A stretch of DNA of 64,000 bases from Microvirga soli (lineage in GTDB: Bacteria; Pseudomonadota; Alphaproteobacteria; Rhizobiales; Beijerinckiaceae): contig NZ_JAERQE010000027.1 in NCBI RefSeq assembly GCF_016734765.1, positions 1 to 64,000 of the forward strand, given 5' to 3'. The notes below the pieces were generated by a model. The model saw only the letters and a program-made list of their open reading frames with translations. It was not told the origin of the DNA and searched no databases. Positions 16,918 to 25,360 of this stretch are shown here, piece by piece (the first letter of the stretch is position 1; every line of letters starts with the position of its first letter). Made by a program: the position numbers and the translations under genes.

Positions 16918-18006
16918 TCAGGCTCTGATCTTATCGAGGCCGCTCCAGTCGAACGCGATGCCATGGCCGGGGCGATCCGGCGCCAGTGCGAAGCCATCCT
17001 GAATCTTCAAGGGCTCGGCGATGTAGCGCTCCAGTCCAAAACCATGGGCTTCCAGATAGGAGCGGTTCGGACAGGCGGCCAGGAGATGCACGGTCACGTC
17101 ATGGGCACCATGGCTTGTGACCGGCAGATTGAAGGCCTCCGCCAGATGGGCGATCTTCATGAACGGCGTGACGCCGCCGCAATTGGTGACGTCCGGTTCC
17201 GGATAGGTCACAGCGCCCCCGGCCACGTAGAGCTTGAACTCCCAGAGCGTTCGCAGATTCTCACCGGCCGCAATCGGCAATCCGCCCTCGCGCACAATGC
17301 GGGCATGGCCAGCAGGATCGTCGGGAATGGTCGGCTCCTCCAGCCATGTGAGGTCGAAGGGCTGGAGCGCTCGTGCTGCGCGGATGGCGCCGTCGACGCT
17401 CCATTTCATGTTAGCATCCACCATCAACGGGAAGCCTGCGCCAAGATGCTCGCGCATCGCCTTCACCCGCTCCACATCCTCGAACAGATTGGCACGACCG
17501 ACCTTCATCTTGATGGCCCGGAAACCCTTTCCGAGGTTGTCATCCGTCTGGCGCAGGAGCTTATCGAGGGATAAGTCCAGATCGATGCCGCCCGCATAGC
17601 AGGGCACCTTGGGATCGAAGCCGCCAAGTGCTTTCCAGAGGGGTAGGTTGGCGCGCTTTGCCTTTATGTCCCACAGGGCTATGTCGAAGGCCGAGAGCGC
17701 CAGGACAGTAGGACCGCCGCGACCGCCGTAATGAAGCGCCCACCACGCCTTGTGCCAGAGGCGCTCGATCTCGTCGGCCTCTTCGCCGTCCATCATCTCG
17801 GGCAACTCTCGGGCCAGGATCGTGTCGATGGCGGCCCCGTTGCGACCGACCGTGAAGGTATAGCCGACGCCCTCGGCGCCATCGGAATCACGGATGCGCA
17901 CCGTGTTAAGCTCGAAGGCACGCATCTCGCCATGCATGGAATCGGTCAGGACGGTCGGCAGCGGGATGCGGTAGAAGCCGGGTTCGATGGAGGTGATCCG
18001 GGGCAT
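16918..18006 (-). CDS. Enolase-superfamily (mandelate racemase-like) sugar-acid dehydratase
   Basis: A 362-aa member of the mandelate racemase subgroup. A capping domain is followed by a TIM barrel with K166 and K168 (AIKMKVG) and Mg2+ ligands D197 (VDAN), E223 (WLEEP) and E249 (AAGEN). H299 (TSHGAHD) is the second acid/base. This set suits abstraction of the alpha proton of an aldonic or aldaric acid with loss of water to a 2-keto-3-deoxy acid; L-talarate/galactarate dehydratase-like chemistry is plausible but unproven. Start: ATG at 18006, preceded by AAGGAT. Co-transcribed with a YtfQRT-like importer and an aldehyde dehydrogenase. No 2-keto-3-deoxy-acid aldolase is present in the operon. 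Confidence 0.85.
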   Translation of the reverse strand: MPRITSIEPGFYRIPLPTVLTDSMHGEMRAFELNTVRIRDSDGAEGVGYTFTVGRNGAAIDTILARELPEMMDGEEADEIERLWHKAWWALHYGGRGGPTVLALSAFDIALWDIKAKRANLPLWKALGGFDPKVPCYAGGIDLDLSLDKLLRQTDDNLGKGFRAIKMKVGRANLFEDVERVKAMREHLGAGFPLMVDANMKWSVDGAIRAARALQPFDLTWLEEPTIPDDPAGHARIVREGGLPIAAGENLRTLWEFKLYVAGGAVTYPEPDVTNCGGVTPFMKIAHLAEAFNLPVTSHGAHDVTVHLLAACPNRSYLEAHGFGLERYIAEPLKIQDGFALAPDRPGHGIAFDWSGLDKIRA

Positions 18007-18041
18007 GGTTATCCTTCACTTGCTCGATGGAATGCGGAGCG

Positions 18042-19016
18042 TCAGGCGGCCTCTTCCGTATGCATGCTCAGCCGGGCCTGAATGGCCACGACGAGCAGCA
18101 GGAACGCGCCGCGGATGACTGACTGCCAATAGGCCGACAGGCTGATCCAGCCGAGGCCGTTCTCGAAGTTGAGGATGTTGAAAATCAGGCCGAGCAGGAG
18201 CACGCCGGCCAGCGTCGATGCGACGGAGCCGACGCCACCCGTCAGCAGCGTGCCGCCGACGACCACGGCCGCGATGGCAAAGAGCTCCCAACCGACACCT
18301 TCAATGGGCTGTCCTGCTCCGAACTGCGCCGCTAGGATCACGCCTGCGAGGCCCGCGAGCCCTCCGCTCGCCAGGTATACAAGTGCCTTCACCCGCTGGG
18401 CCGGAAGCCCCATGAGGCGAGCCGCATCCTCGTTGCCGCCGATGGCCAGAACGGTGCGGCCGAACGAGGTGAAGTTAATGATAAGAGAACCGAGAAGATA
18501 GGTGATCAACGCGATCCAAGCAGGAATGGGAAAGCCGAGGAAGTCGCCCTGTCCGAGTTCCACAAACCCTGTCTCGTAGGACACCGAAACCGACTGGTTG
18601 TTAGCCAGCAGCAGCGCGCAACCGCTCGCAGCCAGCATCGTGGCGAGCGTGGTGATAAAGGGAAGAATGTTGAGCCTCGTAATGATGAAGGCGTTGCAGG
18701 CACCGACCGCCAGCCCGGCTGCTAGGCCGCCAAGAAGCCCTGGCATGACGCCATAGGGGGAGAGCAGGGCGGCCACGACACTGCCGAGCGCCGCAGTCGA
18801 CCCTACCGAGAGATCGATCCCGCCGGTGATGATGACGAAGCACATCCCGAGCGCCACCAGGGCGAACATGCTGTTATAGCGCAGGACCGAGAGCACGTTG
18901 AAAGCGCCGAGGAAGTTCTCGTAGCGCAGCCAGCCGAACAGGATCAGGGCGACAAGGGCGAGAAGCACCCCGTAGCGCCCGATTCCCTGAAACAGCTTGA
19001 GCGAGATGGCGTTCAT
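18042..19016 (-). CDS. Sugar ABC transporter permease (YjfF/RbsC type)
   Basis: A 324-aa inner-membrane permease of the ribose/galactofuranose type, with about eight to ten hydrophobic helices. Family signature GMCFVIITGGIDLSVGS near the N-terminal third and AIAAVVVGGTLLTGGVGS near the end. Start: ATG at 19016, with GAGG six bases upstream and 8 nt after the stop of the previous permease; an ATG at 19052 would overlap that gene. Fourth transporter gene, in the order binding protein, ATPase, permease, permease of E. coli ytfQ-ytfR-ytfT-yjfF. It forms the channel with the neighbouring permease. Confidence 0.88.
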   Translation of the reverse strand: MNAISLKLFQGIGRYGVLLALVALILFGWLRYENFLGAFNVLSVLRYNSMFALVALGMCFVIITGGIDLSVGSTAALGSVVAALLSPYGVMPGLLGGLAAGLAVGACNAFIITRLNILPFITTLATMLAASGCALLLANNQSVSVSYETGFVELGQGDFLGFPIPAWIALITYLLGSLIINFTSFGRTVLAIGGNEDAARLMGLPAQRVKALVYLASGGLAGLAGVILAAQFGAGQPIEGVGWELFAIAAVVVGGTLLTGGVGSVASTLAGVLLLGLIFNILNFENGLGWISLSAYWQSVIRGAFLLLVVAIQARLSMHTEEAA

Positions 19017-19024
19017 CGAAGACC

Positions 19025-20026
19025 TCAGCGATGGCTCTGCCGCTGCAGCCAAACGGCCAGCACGATGATGGCGGCTTTCGCCACGAGGGCGGCGGCATCG
19101 GGAACGCCGTTCGCCAGAAGCGTGTAGCGGACGAGTTGAATGATGAGGGCTCCAACCAGGGTTCCGATCACTGTGGCCCGGCCACCCGTGAGGAGCGTTC
19201 CACCGACGGCGACCGCCGCGATGGCGTCGAGCTCCATCCCGAGCCCAACGAGGTTGGCGTCCGCGGCGGAGTTGCGGGCAATGACAATGAGCCCGGCGAT
19301 GCCGGATAGAAGTCCGCTGATGAGGTAGACACGCTGCTTAACGGATGCGACTGGAATGCCGGAGAGCCTCGCGGCTCTTTCGTTGCCGCCGATGGCGAGG
19401 ATCTGCCGACCGAACACGGTGCGCCTGAGCATCCAGGCTGCTGCCACTACTATGGTGATCATTAGGATGGCTTGAAACGGGATACCGAAGATCCGTCCGA
19501 GGCCGATGAACTGGAAGCTCGGCAGGTTGAAGACCTGAAGATTGCCGTTGGTGAAAACCTGGGCGATGCCGCGCCCGGCAATGAAGAGGACGAGGGTTGC
19601 GATGATCGGCTGGATGCGAATACGGGTGACGAGCCAGCCGTTGAACCAGCCGAGCGCTGCCGCAACGAGAACCGGCACCACGAAGGCCAGTGCGATGCCG
19701 ACAGCTGGGTGAGGCAGGGGAAAGAGCTTGCCGAGAAAGATCAGCGGAGCCAGCGCGCCGGCAATTGCCATAAGGGCACCGACTGAGAGGTCGATACCAC
19801 CCGTGGCGATCACCAGGGTCATCCCCACGCCGACGATAACAATGGCGCAGACCTGCGTGAGATTGACGTTGAGCGTCTGCCACGTCGCGAAGTTTGGCGT
19901 GATGGCGAAGTTGACCAGGATCAGGAGCGCAAGAGCAATCCAGGCTCCGTGGCGCGTCAGAACTCTTCTGACATCGAAACGCGGCGATCGATGCGCCGGA
20001 GGCAGAGTGGCCGCCGTATCAGCCAT
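19025..20026 (-). CDS. Sugar ABC transporter permease (YtfT/RbsC type)
   Basis: A 333-aa inner-membrane permease with the RbsC-family signature GMTLVIATGGIDLSVGA and the conserved AIAAVAVGGTLLTGGRA. A cytoplasmic N-terminus of about 25 residues precedes the first helix. Start: ATG at 20026, six bases after GGGAGG; it overlaps the end of the ATPase gene by 8 nt, pointing to coupled translation. It should pair with the second permease to make a heteromeric channel, as in YtfT/YjfF. The sugar is inferred only from the binding protein. Confidence 0.88.
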   Translation of the reverse strand: MADTAATLPPAHRSPRFDVRRVLTRHGAWIALALLILVNFAITPNFATWQTLNVNLTQVCAIVIVGVGMTLVIATGGIDLSVGALMAIAGALAPLIFLGKLFPLPHPAVGIALAFVVPVLVAAALGWFNGWLVTRIRIQPIIATLVLFIAGRGIAQVFTNGNLQVFNLPSFQFIGLGRIFGIPFQAILMITIVVAAAWMLRRTVFGRQILAIGGNERAARLSGIPVASVKQRVYLISGLLSGIAGLIVIARNSAADANLVGLGMELDAIAAVAVGGTLLTGGRATVIGTLVGALIIQLVRYTLLANGVPDAAALVAKAAIIVLAVWLQRQSHR

Positions 20027-21548
20027 GAACAGCCTCCCGGGCACTCTGATCCCCATGTGCCATAGCCGCCATGACGCTCTGCTCGGTCACCGCGTCACCC
20101 TTCAGTTCGGCCGCGGTGCGGCCGTCTCGCAGCACGAAGATGCGGCTGGCTGCCTCAACGACCTCCTCCAGTTCCGACGAGATCATCAGAACGCCGAGGC
20201 CCTGTCCGGCTAGCTCATGGATCAGGCTTAGGATCTCGGCCTTAGCGCCGACATCGATGCCGCGGGTGGGCTCGTCGAGGATGAGAAGCCTGGGATTCAT
20301 GCAGAGCCAGCGGGCCAGCAGCACCTTCTGCTGGTTGCCGCCGGAGAGTTCTCGGATCCGCTGTTCCGGTCCGGCGCAGCGGATGCCGAGCCGTTTAATG
20401 AAGCTATCGACGATTTCCCGACTGCGAGCCTCGTCCACGATACCACGTCGTGCGAGCTGCGGCATGAGTGCGAGCGTCAGGTTCTCGCGCACTGACATGT
20501 CCGGAATGATGCCCTCGTGTTTCCGATCTTCCGTGCAGAAGCCCATGCCGGCGCGAATGGCATCCGAAGGTGTCGAGATCGCATTGTCGCGTCCATTGAA
20601 GCCAATGGTGCCGCCATCGGGCTTGTCGGCTCCGAAAACGACTCGAACCGACTCCGTGCGCCCTGCGCCGAGAAGTCCGGCAAGGCCGACGATTTCTCCA
20701 GGCCGAACCTCGAAGCTGACATCATGTACCTTGCGACCTACGGCAAGATTCTGGACCTTCAGCACAGTCTCACGCGCCTCGCCCGCTGCATTGGAGGTGT
20801 CGAGTCGCTCATGCAGCACCTGCGACAGCTCACGCCCGAGCATGGAAGTTACAAGATCGAGCCGGGAAAGCTGAGCCATGGGCGCAACTTGTATGGTGCG
20901 ACCGTCCCGCATGATGGTCACGCGGTCACACACGGCGTAGAGTTCATCGAGCTTGTGGCTCACGAAGATCACCGATACGCCAGCCTCCTTGAGCTGACGG
21001 ATCACGCCGAACAGCACCTCGACCTCCCGCTCGTCGAGAGAGGATGTGGGCTCGTCCATGATGACCAGCTTGGCCTCGAAACCGATGGCGCGCGCGATGG
21101 CGACCATCTGCTGCACGGCTGTGGGATAGGCCATCAGCGGGCGGCGCACGTCAATATCGATCTTGAACCGGGCAAGCAGAGCTTGCGCCTCCGCATGCAT
21201 GGCGGACCAGTCGAGAAGGCCGAAACGGCGTTTCTCACGGCCGAGGCAGATGTTCTCCGTCACGGACCGATAGGGGACAAGGTTGATTTCCTGATAGATC
21301 GTGCTGATGCCGGCCCGCTGCGCTTCCTGAGGCGAGGAGAACTCTACCGGCCTACCGTCGAACAGGATCTCTCCGGCATCCTTTCTGTAGTAGCCGGTCA
21401 GGATTTTGATCATCGTGGACTTGCCGGCACCGTTCTGGCCGATCAGTGCATGAATCTCGCCTCTCTCAACCACGAGTTCGGCCGAGCGCAGGACCGGTAT
21501 GCCGGCGAAGCGCTTGTCTATGCCATGCATGGAAAGAAGCGGCGCCAT
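20019..21548 (-). CDS. ytfR: Sugar ABC transporter ATPase with two nucleotide-binding domains (YtfR/RbsA type)
   Basis: A 509-aa tandem ATPase powering sugar import. The first domain has Walker A GQNGAGKST, a degenerate signature (AYPTAVQQMVAIARA) and Walker B LVIMDEPTSSLD. The second has a degenerate Walker A (GLLGAGRTE) and the intact signature LSGGNQQKVLLARW with LLILDEPTRGIDVG. This asymmetry is normal for RbsA/MglA/YtfR. Start: ATG at 21548, with GGAG five bases upstream; upstream in-frame ATGs run into the intercistronic stem-loop. The symbol is given for the order and similarity to the E. coli galactofuranose system, not for a proven substrate. Confidence 0.85.
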   Translation of the reverse strand: MAPLLSMHGIDKRFAGIPVLRSAELVVERGEIHALIGQNGAGKSTMIKILTGYYRKDAGEILFDGRPVEFSSPQEAQRAGISTIYQEINLVPYRSVTENICLGREKRRFGLLDWSAMHAEAQALLARFKIDIDVRRPLMAYPTAVQQMVAIARAIGFEAKLVIMDEPTSSLDEREVEVLFGVIRQLKEAGVSVIFVSHKLDELYAVCDRVTIMRDGRTIQVAPMAQLSRLDLVTSMLGRELSQVLHERLDTSNAAGEARETVLKVQNLAVGRKVHDVSFEVRPGEIVGLAGLLGAGRTESVRVVFGADKPDGGTIGFNGRDNAISTPSDAIRAGMGFCTEDRKHEGIIPDMSVRENLTLALMPQLARRGIVDEARSREIVDSFIKRLGIRCAGPEQRIRELSGGNQQKVLLARWLCMNPRLLILDEPTRGIDVGAKAEILSLIHELAGQGLGVLMISSELEEVVEAASRIFVLRDGRTAAELKGDAVTEQSVMAAMAHGDQSAREAVHG

Positions 21549-21577
21549 GGAAGCTCCGTTCATGGGCTTGGCCAAAT

Positions 21578-21611
21578 AAAGGCGCTGCTCGGTTTCACGG
21601 GCAGCGCCTTT
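21578..21611 (-). terminator. Intercistronic stem-loop after the binding-protein gene
   Basis: Perfect 11-bp stem AAAGGCGCTGC / GCAGCGCCTTT with a 12-nt loop. It starts 6 nt past the stop codon of the binding-protein gene and lies 30 nt before the ATPase start. It may end part of the transcripts or protect the upstream mRNA, giving more binding protein than membrane components. Confidence 0.75.
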
Positions 21612-21616
21612 GAGGT

Positions 21617-22597
21617 TCAGTAGGCGTCCGCGATGAGCTGGGTCGCGTTTGACTTGTCGAAGAACCGGTCGGTGTTCACCACCCACGGCTCGATCTGCTC
21701 GCCCTTGGCGTAGCGGGCCAGGGTCTCGAAGGCCTTTGGCCCGAACTTCGGATTGCACTCCACAGTGGCGAGCATCTTGCCATCGATGATGGCTTGGAGC
21801 GCGTCGCGCGTGCCGTCGATGGACACGACGATGACGTCCTTGCCGGGCTTCTTGCCGGCCGCTTCCAATGCCGCAATGGCCCCGATGGCCATTTCGTCGT
21901 TGTGGGCGTAGATGGCTGTGGCGTCGGGGTGCGCCTGCAGCAGCGTCTCGGCCACTTGGCGGCCCTTGTCGCGGGCGAAGTCGCCGGATTGAGAGGCTAC
22001 GACCTTCATGCCGGAATGAGCCTTGATGTAATCCTCAAAACCCTTGCGGCGGTCGTTGGCCGGCGAGGAGCCTGTCGTACCCTCGAGCTGAATGATCTTG
22101 GCGTTTCCGTTCATGGCCTTGGTCAGGGCTTCGGCGGCGCGCTTGCCTTCGTCCACGAAGTCCGAGCCGATGAAGGTCACGTAGTCGCGGCCTGCCTTGG
22201 CGAGGCTCTGGTCCACGTTGCGGTCAAGAAGAACGACCGGGATACCAGCGCGCTTGGCGGCCATGACAGCCGGGATCAGGGGCTTCTCCTCGCGGGGGGC
22301 AAGGAAGATCAAATCGACGCCTTGGGCGATCATCGAGTTGACGTCGGCGACCTGCTTGGCGGCGGAACCGGCTGCATCGGTGTAGACTAGCTGATGCCCG
22401 AGCTTGGCGGCTTCCGCCTTCATGCTTTCCGTTTGAGCGATGCGCCAGGGATTGTTCGACTCGGTCTGCGCGAAGCCGACCTTGTATTTCTCTTTCTGCT
22501 TCAGCTTGGGCAGTTCCTGCGCGGACACACCGCCAAGTCCTAGACCAATGGCAGCAACACCCGTCGCGAGGGCAAGGAAAGTCCTTCTCAGCATCAT
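21617..22597 (-). CDS. ytfQ: Periplasmic sugar-binding protein (YtfQ-like)
   Basis: A 326-aa type I periplasmic binding protein with an N-terminal signal peptide (LALATGVAAIGLGLGGVSA). The core strongly resembles E. coli YtfQ, the galactofuranose-binding protein: GFAQTESNNPWRIAQTES, APREEKPLIPAV, VLLDRNVD, LEGTTGSSPANDRRKGF, SQSGDFARDKG and YAHNDEMAIGAI all have close counterparts. It captures the sugar in the periplasm for the YtfR/T/YjfF-like complex. Start: ATG at 22597 after GGAGGAAG; an adjacent second ATG at 22594 is equally possible. It is followed by a strong stem-loop. A furanose or related sugar is likely, but the exact ligand is not readable. Confidence 0.87.
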   Translation of the reverse strand: MMLRRTFLALATGVAAIGLGLGGVSAQELPKLKQKEKYKVGFAQTESNNPWRIAQTESMKAEAAKLGHQLVYTDAAGSAAKQVADVNSMIAQGVDLIFLAPREEKPLIPAVMAAKRAGIPVVLLDRNVDQSLAKAGRDYVTFIGSDFVDEGKRAAEALTKAMNGNAKIIQLEGTTGSSPANDRRKGFEDYIKAHSGMKVVASQSGDFARDKGRQVAETLLQAHPDATAIYAHNDEMAIGAIAALEAAGKKPGKDVIVVSIDGTRDALQAIIDGKMLATVECNPKFGPKAFETLARYAKGEQIEPWVVNTDRFFDKSNATQLIADAY

Positions 22598-22672
22598 CTT
22601 CCTCCATCAGTTTTTAGGCCCCTTTGTCGGGGTTCTTGAAGGATTGTCGCAGCACTTGTGGCTGCGGGGGCG

Positions 22673-24145
22673 TCACCAACGGACATAAGTGGTCTGCTTC
22701 CGCAGGTATCCGTCGAAACCGTACTTTCCGTCCTCGCCGCCGAGACCGGAATGCTTCCAGCCGCTGTGGAAGCCCTGAACAAGCTCGCCGCAAGGGCGGT
22801 TCACATAGAGCTCGCCGAAGGAGAGCTCCCGCGAGAGCCGCATCACCCGGCGGAGATCGTTGGTGTAGACATAGGCCGACAAGCCGTAGCTGCTGTCGTT
22901 GGCGAAGCTCAGCGCCTGCTCGAAGCTGTCCACCGTCATGACCGGCGCGACCGGGCCGAAGATCTCCCGCTGCATGACGGATGCTTTATTGGTATCCACC
23001 CGCAGAACTGTCGGCTCGAACCAATGGCCGCGGGAGAAATCACCTTCCGTCAGGCGGCGTCCGCCGGCGAGGACCTCGGCGCCGGCCGCGATGGCGTCGT
23101 TCACGATCTCCTCGACCTTGTCGACCTCGGGCCGGTTCACCTTCGGCCCCATGTCGGGATTGGTCATGGGGTCGGCGAGCCGCATCTGCTTCACACGAGA
23201 TACAAACTTGTCGAGAAAGGGCTCTGCGATGGCTTTATGCAGATACATGCGCTCATTGCAGGTGCAGATCTGCCCGCAATTAGTGAAGCGCGAGACGATG
23301 GCCGCATCCACGGCCGCTTCGATGTCGGCGTCGTCGAGAACGATGAACGGCGCCTTGCCGCCGAGTTCGAGGCGCACGACTTTCAGCTCATGGGCACCTG
23401 CCGCATAAATCTCCCGTCCGGCACGGACGCTGCCCGTCATGGTGATCATGGCGCTGATCGGCGAGCGCACCAGCGCATCGCCAACAATGCGCCCGTCTCC
23501 GGTCACCACATTGAGCACGCCTTTCGGGATTCCAACCTCATGCGCAAGGCGGGCGATCTCAAGCGCCGACAGAGGCGTGGATTCGTGCCCCTTCACCACC
23601 ATGCTGTTGCCGGCCACAAGAGCAGGACCGATCTTGCGCGCCGCCAGAGCCGCTGGGTAGTTCCAGGCCGTCAAGCCGACGACCACGCCGAAGGGAACGC
23701 GGCGGATCCAGACCTCTTCGTTCTGGAAGTCGGAAGGAAGGATGTCACCCTCGATGCGGCGTGCGCTCTCAGCGGCAAACGTCAGGAAGGTAATGACTGC
23801 CTCGATCTCACCCTCGGCCTGATTCAAGGGCTTACCCTGCTCCAGCACCACGATGCGGGCGAGGCGGGCCTTGTCGCCTTTCACCGCCGCAGCGAGATCG
23901 GATACGTAGCCGGCACGAATAATGGGTGGGAGAGCAGCCCAAGCTGGCTGTGCACGACGCGCTGCCTCCAAGGCATCAAATGCGTCCTCGGCCGTTCCCG
24001 TTGGAACGGAGGCAAAGACGACTTCATTGGCTGGGTTCTCGACCTCGGATCGTCCTTCCGAACGGCCCTCGGTCCAAGCCCCATCAATATACATTTGGTA
24101 ATGAGTCACAGCCTCTTGGCGGCCAACCTGAACCGATGTGGTCAT
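22673..24145 (-). CDS. AldA-like aldehyde dehydrogenase
   Basis: A 490-aa NAD(P)+-dependent aldehyde dehydrogenase. Catalytic Glu260 (LELGGK) and Cys294 (NCGQICTC) have the standard 34-residue spacing. The C-terminus (VQGFHSGWKHSGLGGEDGKYG) is very close in pattern to E. coli lactaldehyde/glycolaldehyde dehydrogenase AldA, so small hydroxyaldehydes from sugar cleavage are likely substrates. Start: ATG at 24145 has no clear ribosome-binding site. First gene of the seven-gene operon ending at the GMC oxidoreductase; the 75-nt gap to the binding-protein gene could hold a second promoter. Its upstream region carries operator-like sequences for the divergent FCD regulator. Confidence 0.87.
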   Translation of the reverse strand: MTTSVQVGRQEAVTHYQMYIDGAWTEGRSEGRSEVENPANEVVFASVPTGTAEDAFDALEAARRAQPAWAALPPIIRAGYVSDLAAAVKGDKARLARIVVLEQGKPLNQAEGEIEAVITFLTFAAESARRIEGDILPSDFQNEEVWIRRVPFGVVVGLTAWNYPAALAARKIGPALVAGNSMVVKGHESTPLSALEIARLAHEVGIPKGVLNVVTGDGRIVGDALVRSPISAMITMTGSVRAGREIYAAGAHELKVVRLELGGKAPFIVLDDADIEAAVDAAIVSRFTNCGQICTCNERMYLHKAIAEPFLDKFVSRVKQMRLADPMTNPDMGPKVNRPEVDKVEEIVNDAIAAGAEVLAGGRRLTEGDFSRGHWFEPTVLRVDTNKASVMQREIFGPVAPVMTVDSFEQALSFANDSSYGLSAYVYTNDLRRVMRLSRELSFGELYVNRPCGELVQGFHSGWKHSGLGGEDGKYGFDGYLRKQTTYVRW

Positions 24146-24284
24146 GGCCGGCCCACACCAAATCCCCTCCAGGGGATTTGCGAATCAGAGTTCGACAGTG
24201 CGGTGCCTTGCGTTGGCGTCACCAGTCTCTCCCTTTTTGCCCAAGCGGAGCAATGTCAAACCATACGTCAGTTTCTGATCTATT

Positions 24285-24295
24285 TGGTTCGACCG
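24285..24295. promoter_or_regulatory. Possible second site for the divergent FCD regulator
   Basis: TGGTTCGACCG differs in one base from the TGGTNNNACCA pattern known for FadR-type GntR regulators and lies in an extended inverted repeat (TTGGTTCGACCGAA). It is 140 nt upstream of the aldehyde dehydrogenase start. A weak candidate alone, made more credible by the strong site at 24422. Confidence 0.4.
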
Positions 24296-24421
24296 AAAAG
24301 AGGATGGTCAGACAGTCATGAGCTGTCAAGGCCTGTCGTTTAATGCCTCCTGACTCCGGTGGACTAGTTTTGATGGTGGATTTAGGCAGATGTTGGGCAT
24401 CTCAGGTGCAGGTTAATGGAT

Positions 24422-24436
24422 TATGGTCGGACCATA
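24422..24436. promoter_or_regulatory. Operator for the FCD GntR regulator
   Basis: TATGGTCGGACCATA is a perfect 7-bp inverted repeat around one central base and contains TGGT-CGG-ACCA, the consensus core for FadR-subfamily regulators. It sits 82 nt upstream of the regulator start in the 372-nt divergent region (24146-24517). No gene was found in that region; its other content is presumably promoters for the two transcription units. Confidence 0.7.
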
Positions 24437-24517
24437 TGCTACGCTCGCTCACCCGCAGATCGGCTTTGGCTTGCTCTGAACACGTGCCAAAAGCTGCATG
24501 ACAAAAGCGAGGGGACC

Positions 24518-25255
24518 ATGGACCAGAGCGAGAAGCTGCATGGCCACGCGGCGACGGGAGCAGGCACACGGCGCTCGGACGCGGTGGCGACCGAACTGGT
24601 GCGGATGATCGAGGCGGGCAGCCTTCAGGAAGGCGAGCGCCTTCCGGCCGAACGCGACCTGATGCAGCGCTACGGCGTGAGCCGGTCGGCTGTTCGGGAG
24701 GCGATTGTTTCGCTCGCCAATCGCGGCCTCGTCGAAACGCGCCTTGGCCACCGCCCCATCGTCCGTAAGCCCGATTATGAGATTGCCGTCGACAAGGTGG
24801 GTAATCTCGTCGGCCATCTTATGGTCGACCGGAAGGGAGTGTGGAATCTCTTCGAGACCCGAATCTTCATGGAGACCGCTCTTGCGCGCTGGGCCGCCAA
24901 GCACGCGCGGCGTGATGACCTCGAAGAACTCAGAGCGGCTCTCGACGCCAACCGGGAGGCAATCGGTAACTCGATCATATTCGATGAGACCGACGCTGCT
25001 TTTCACGCGGTGCTCTATCGAATCCCGGGCAATCCGATCTATCCGGCGATCCACAAAGCTTATGTGGATTGGTTGACCCAGCATTGGCGTTCGATGAAGC
25101 GGGGTGCGGGTATCGACCAGATGAATTGCGCCGGACATGAAGCCGTCTTCGAAGCCATCCTCGCCCGCGATCCTGACAATGCGGAGGAAGCCATGCGCCG
25201 CCATCTGGTTGCAGCGTGGGAATTCGTGAGGTCCACCTTTCCATCAGATAGCTGA
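24518..25255 (+). CDS. FCD-domain GntR transcriptional regulator
   Basis: A 245-aa regulator. An N-terminal winged helix (residues about 20-85: GERLPAERDLMQRYGVSRSAVREAIVSLANRGLV) is joined to an all-helical FCD ligand-binding domain. Candidate metal or acid-binding residues include Asp and His in DETDAAFHAVLYR and His in GHEAVFEAI. Start: ATG at 24518 after GAGGGG; an in-frame ATG at 24416 would place translation across the operator and is unlikely. Divergent from the sugar operon, so it probably represses that operon and itself, with the imported sugar acid or an intermediate as inducer. Confidence 0.87.
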   Translation: MDQSEKLHGHAATGAGTRRSDAVATELVRMIEAGSLQEGERLPAERDLMQRYGVSRSAVREAIVSLANRGLVETRLGHRPIVRKPDYEIAVDKVGNLVGHLMVDRKGVWNLFETRIFMETALARWAAKHARRDDLEELRAALDANREAIGNSIIFDETDAAFHAVLYRIPGNPIYPAIHKAYVDWLTQHWRSMKRGAGIDQMNCAGHEAVFEAILARDPDNAEEAMRRHLVAAWEFVRSTFPSDS

Positions 25256-25360
25256 GCCGAGTCTTGTTGCATCGAATAACCACTGCAATAGTTGCAGCGA
25301 TGCGGCGGTCATCACGGCGTCATAGAAGCGTCGCTAGACACCTGTCCAGGAGGAGAGATC

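Noticed and set aside
20517..21623. Plus-strand open frame opposite the sugar ATPase
   Set aside because: Same codon-bias shadow; the antisense product has no recognisable domain, and the ATPase motifs on the minus strand are intact.
22658..24343. A long plus-strand open frame opposite the aldehyde dehydrogenase
   Set aside because: It is a shadow of the GC-rich coding strand: no motifs, abundant His/Arg/Gly, and the minus-strand gene has all its catalytic residues.
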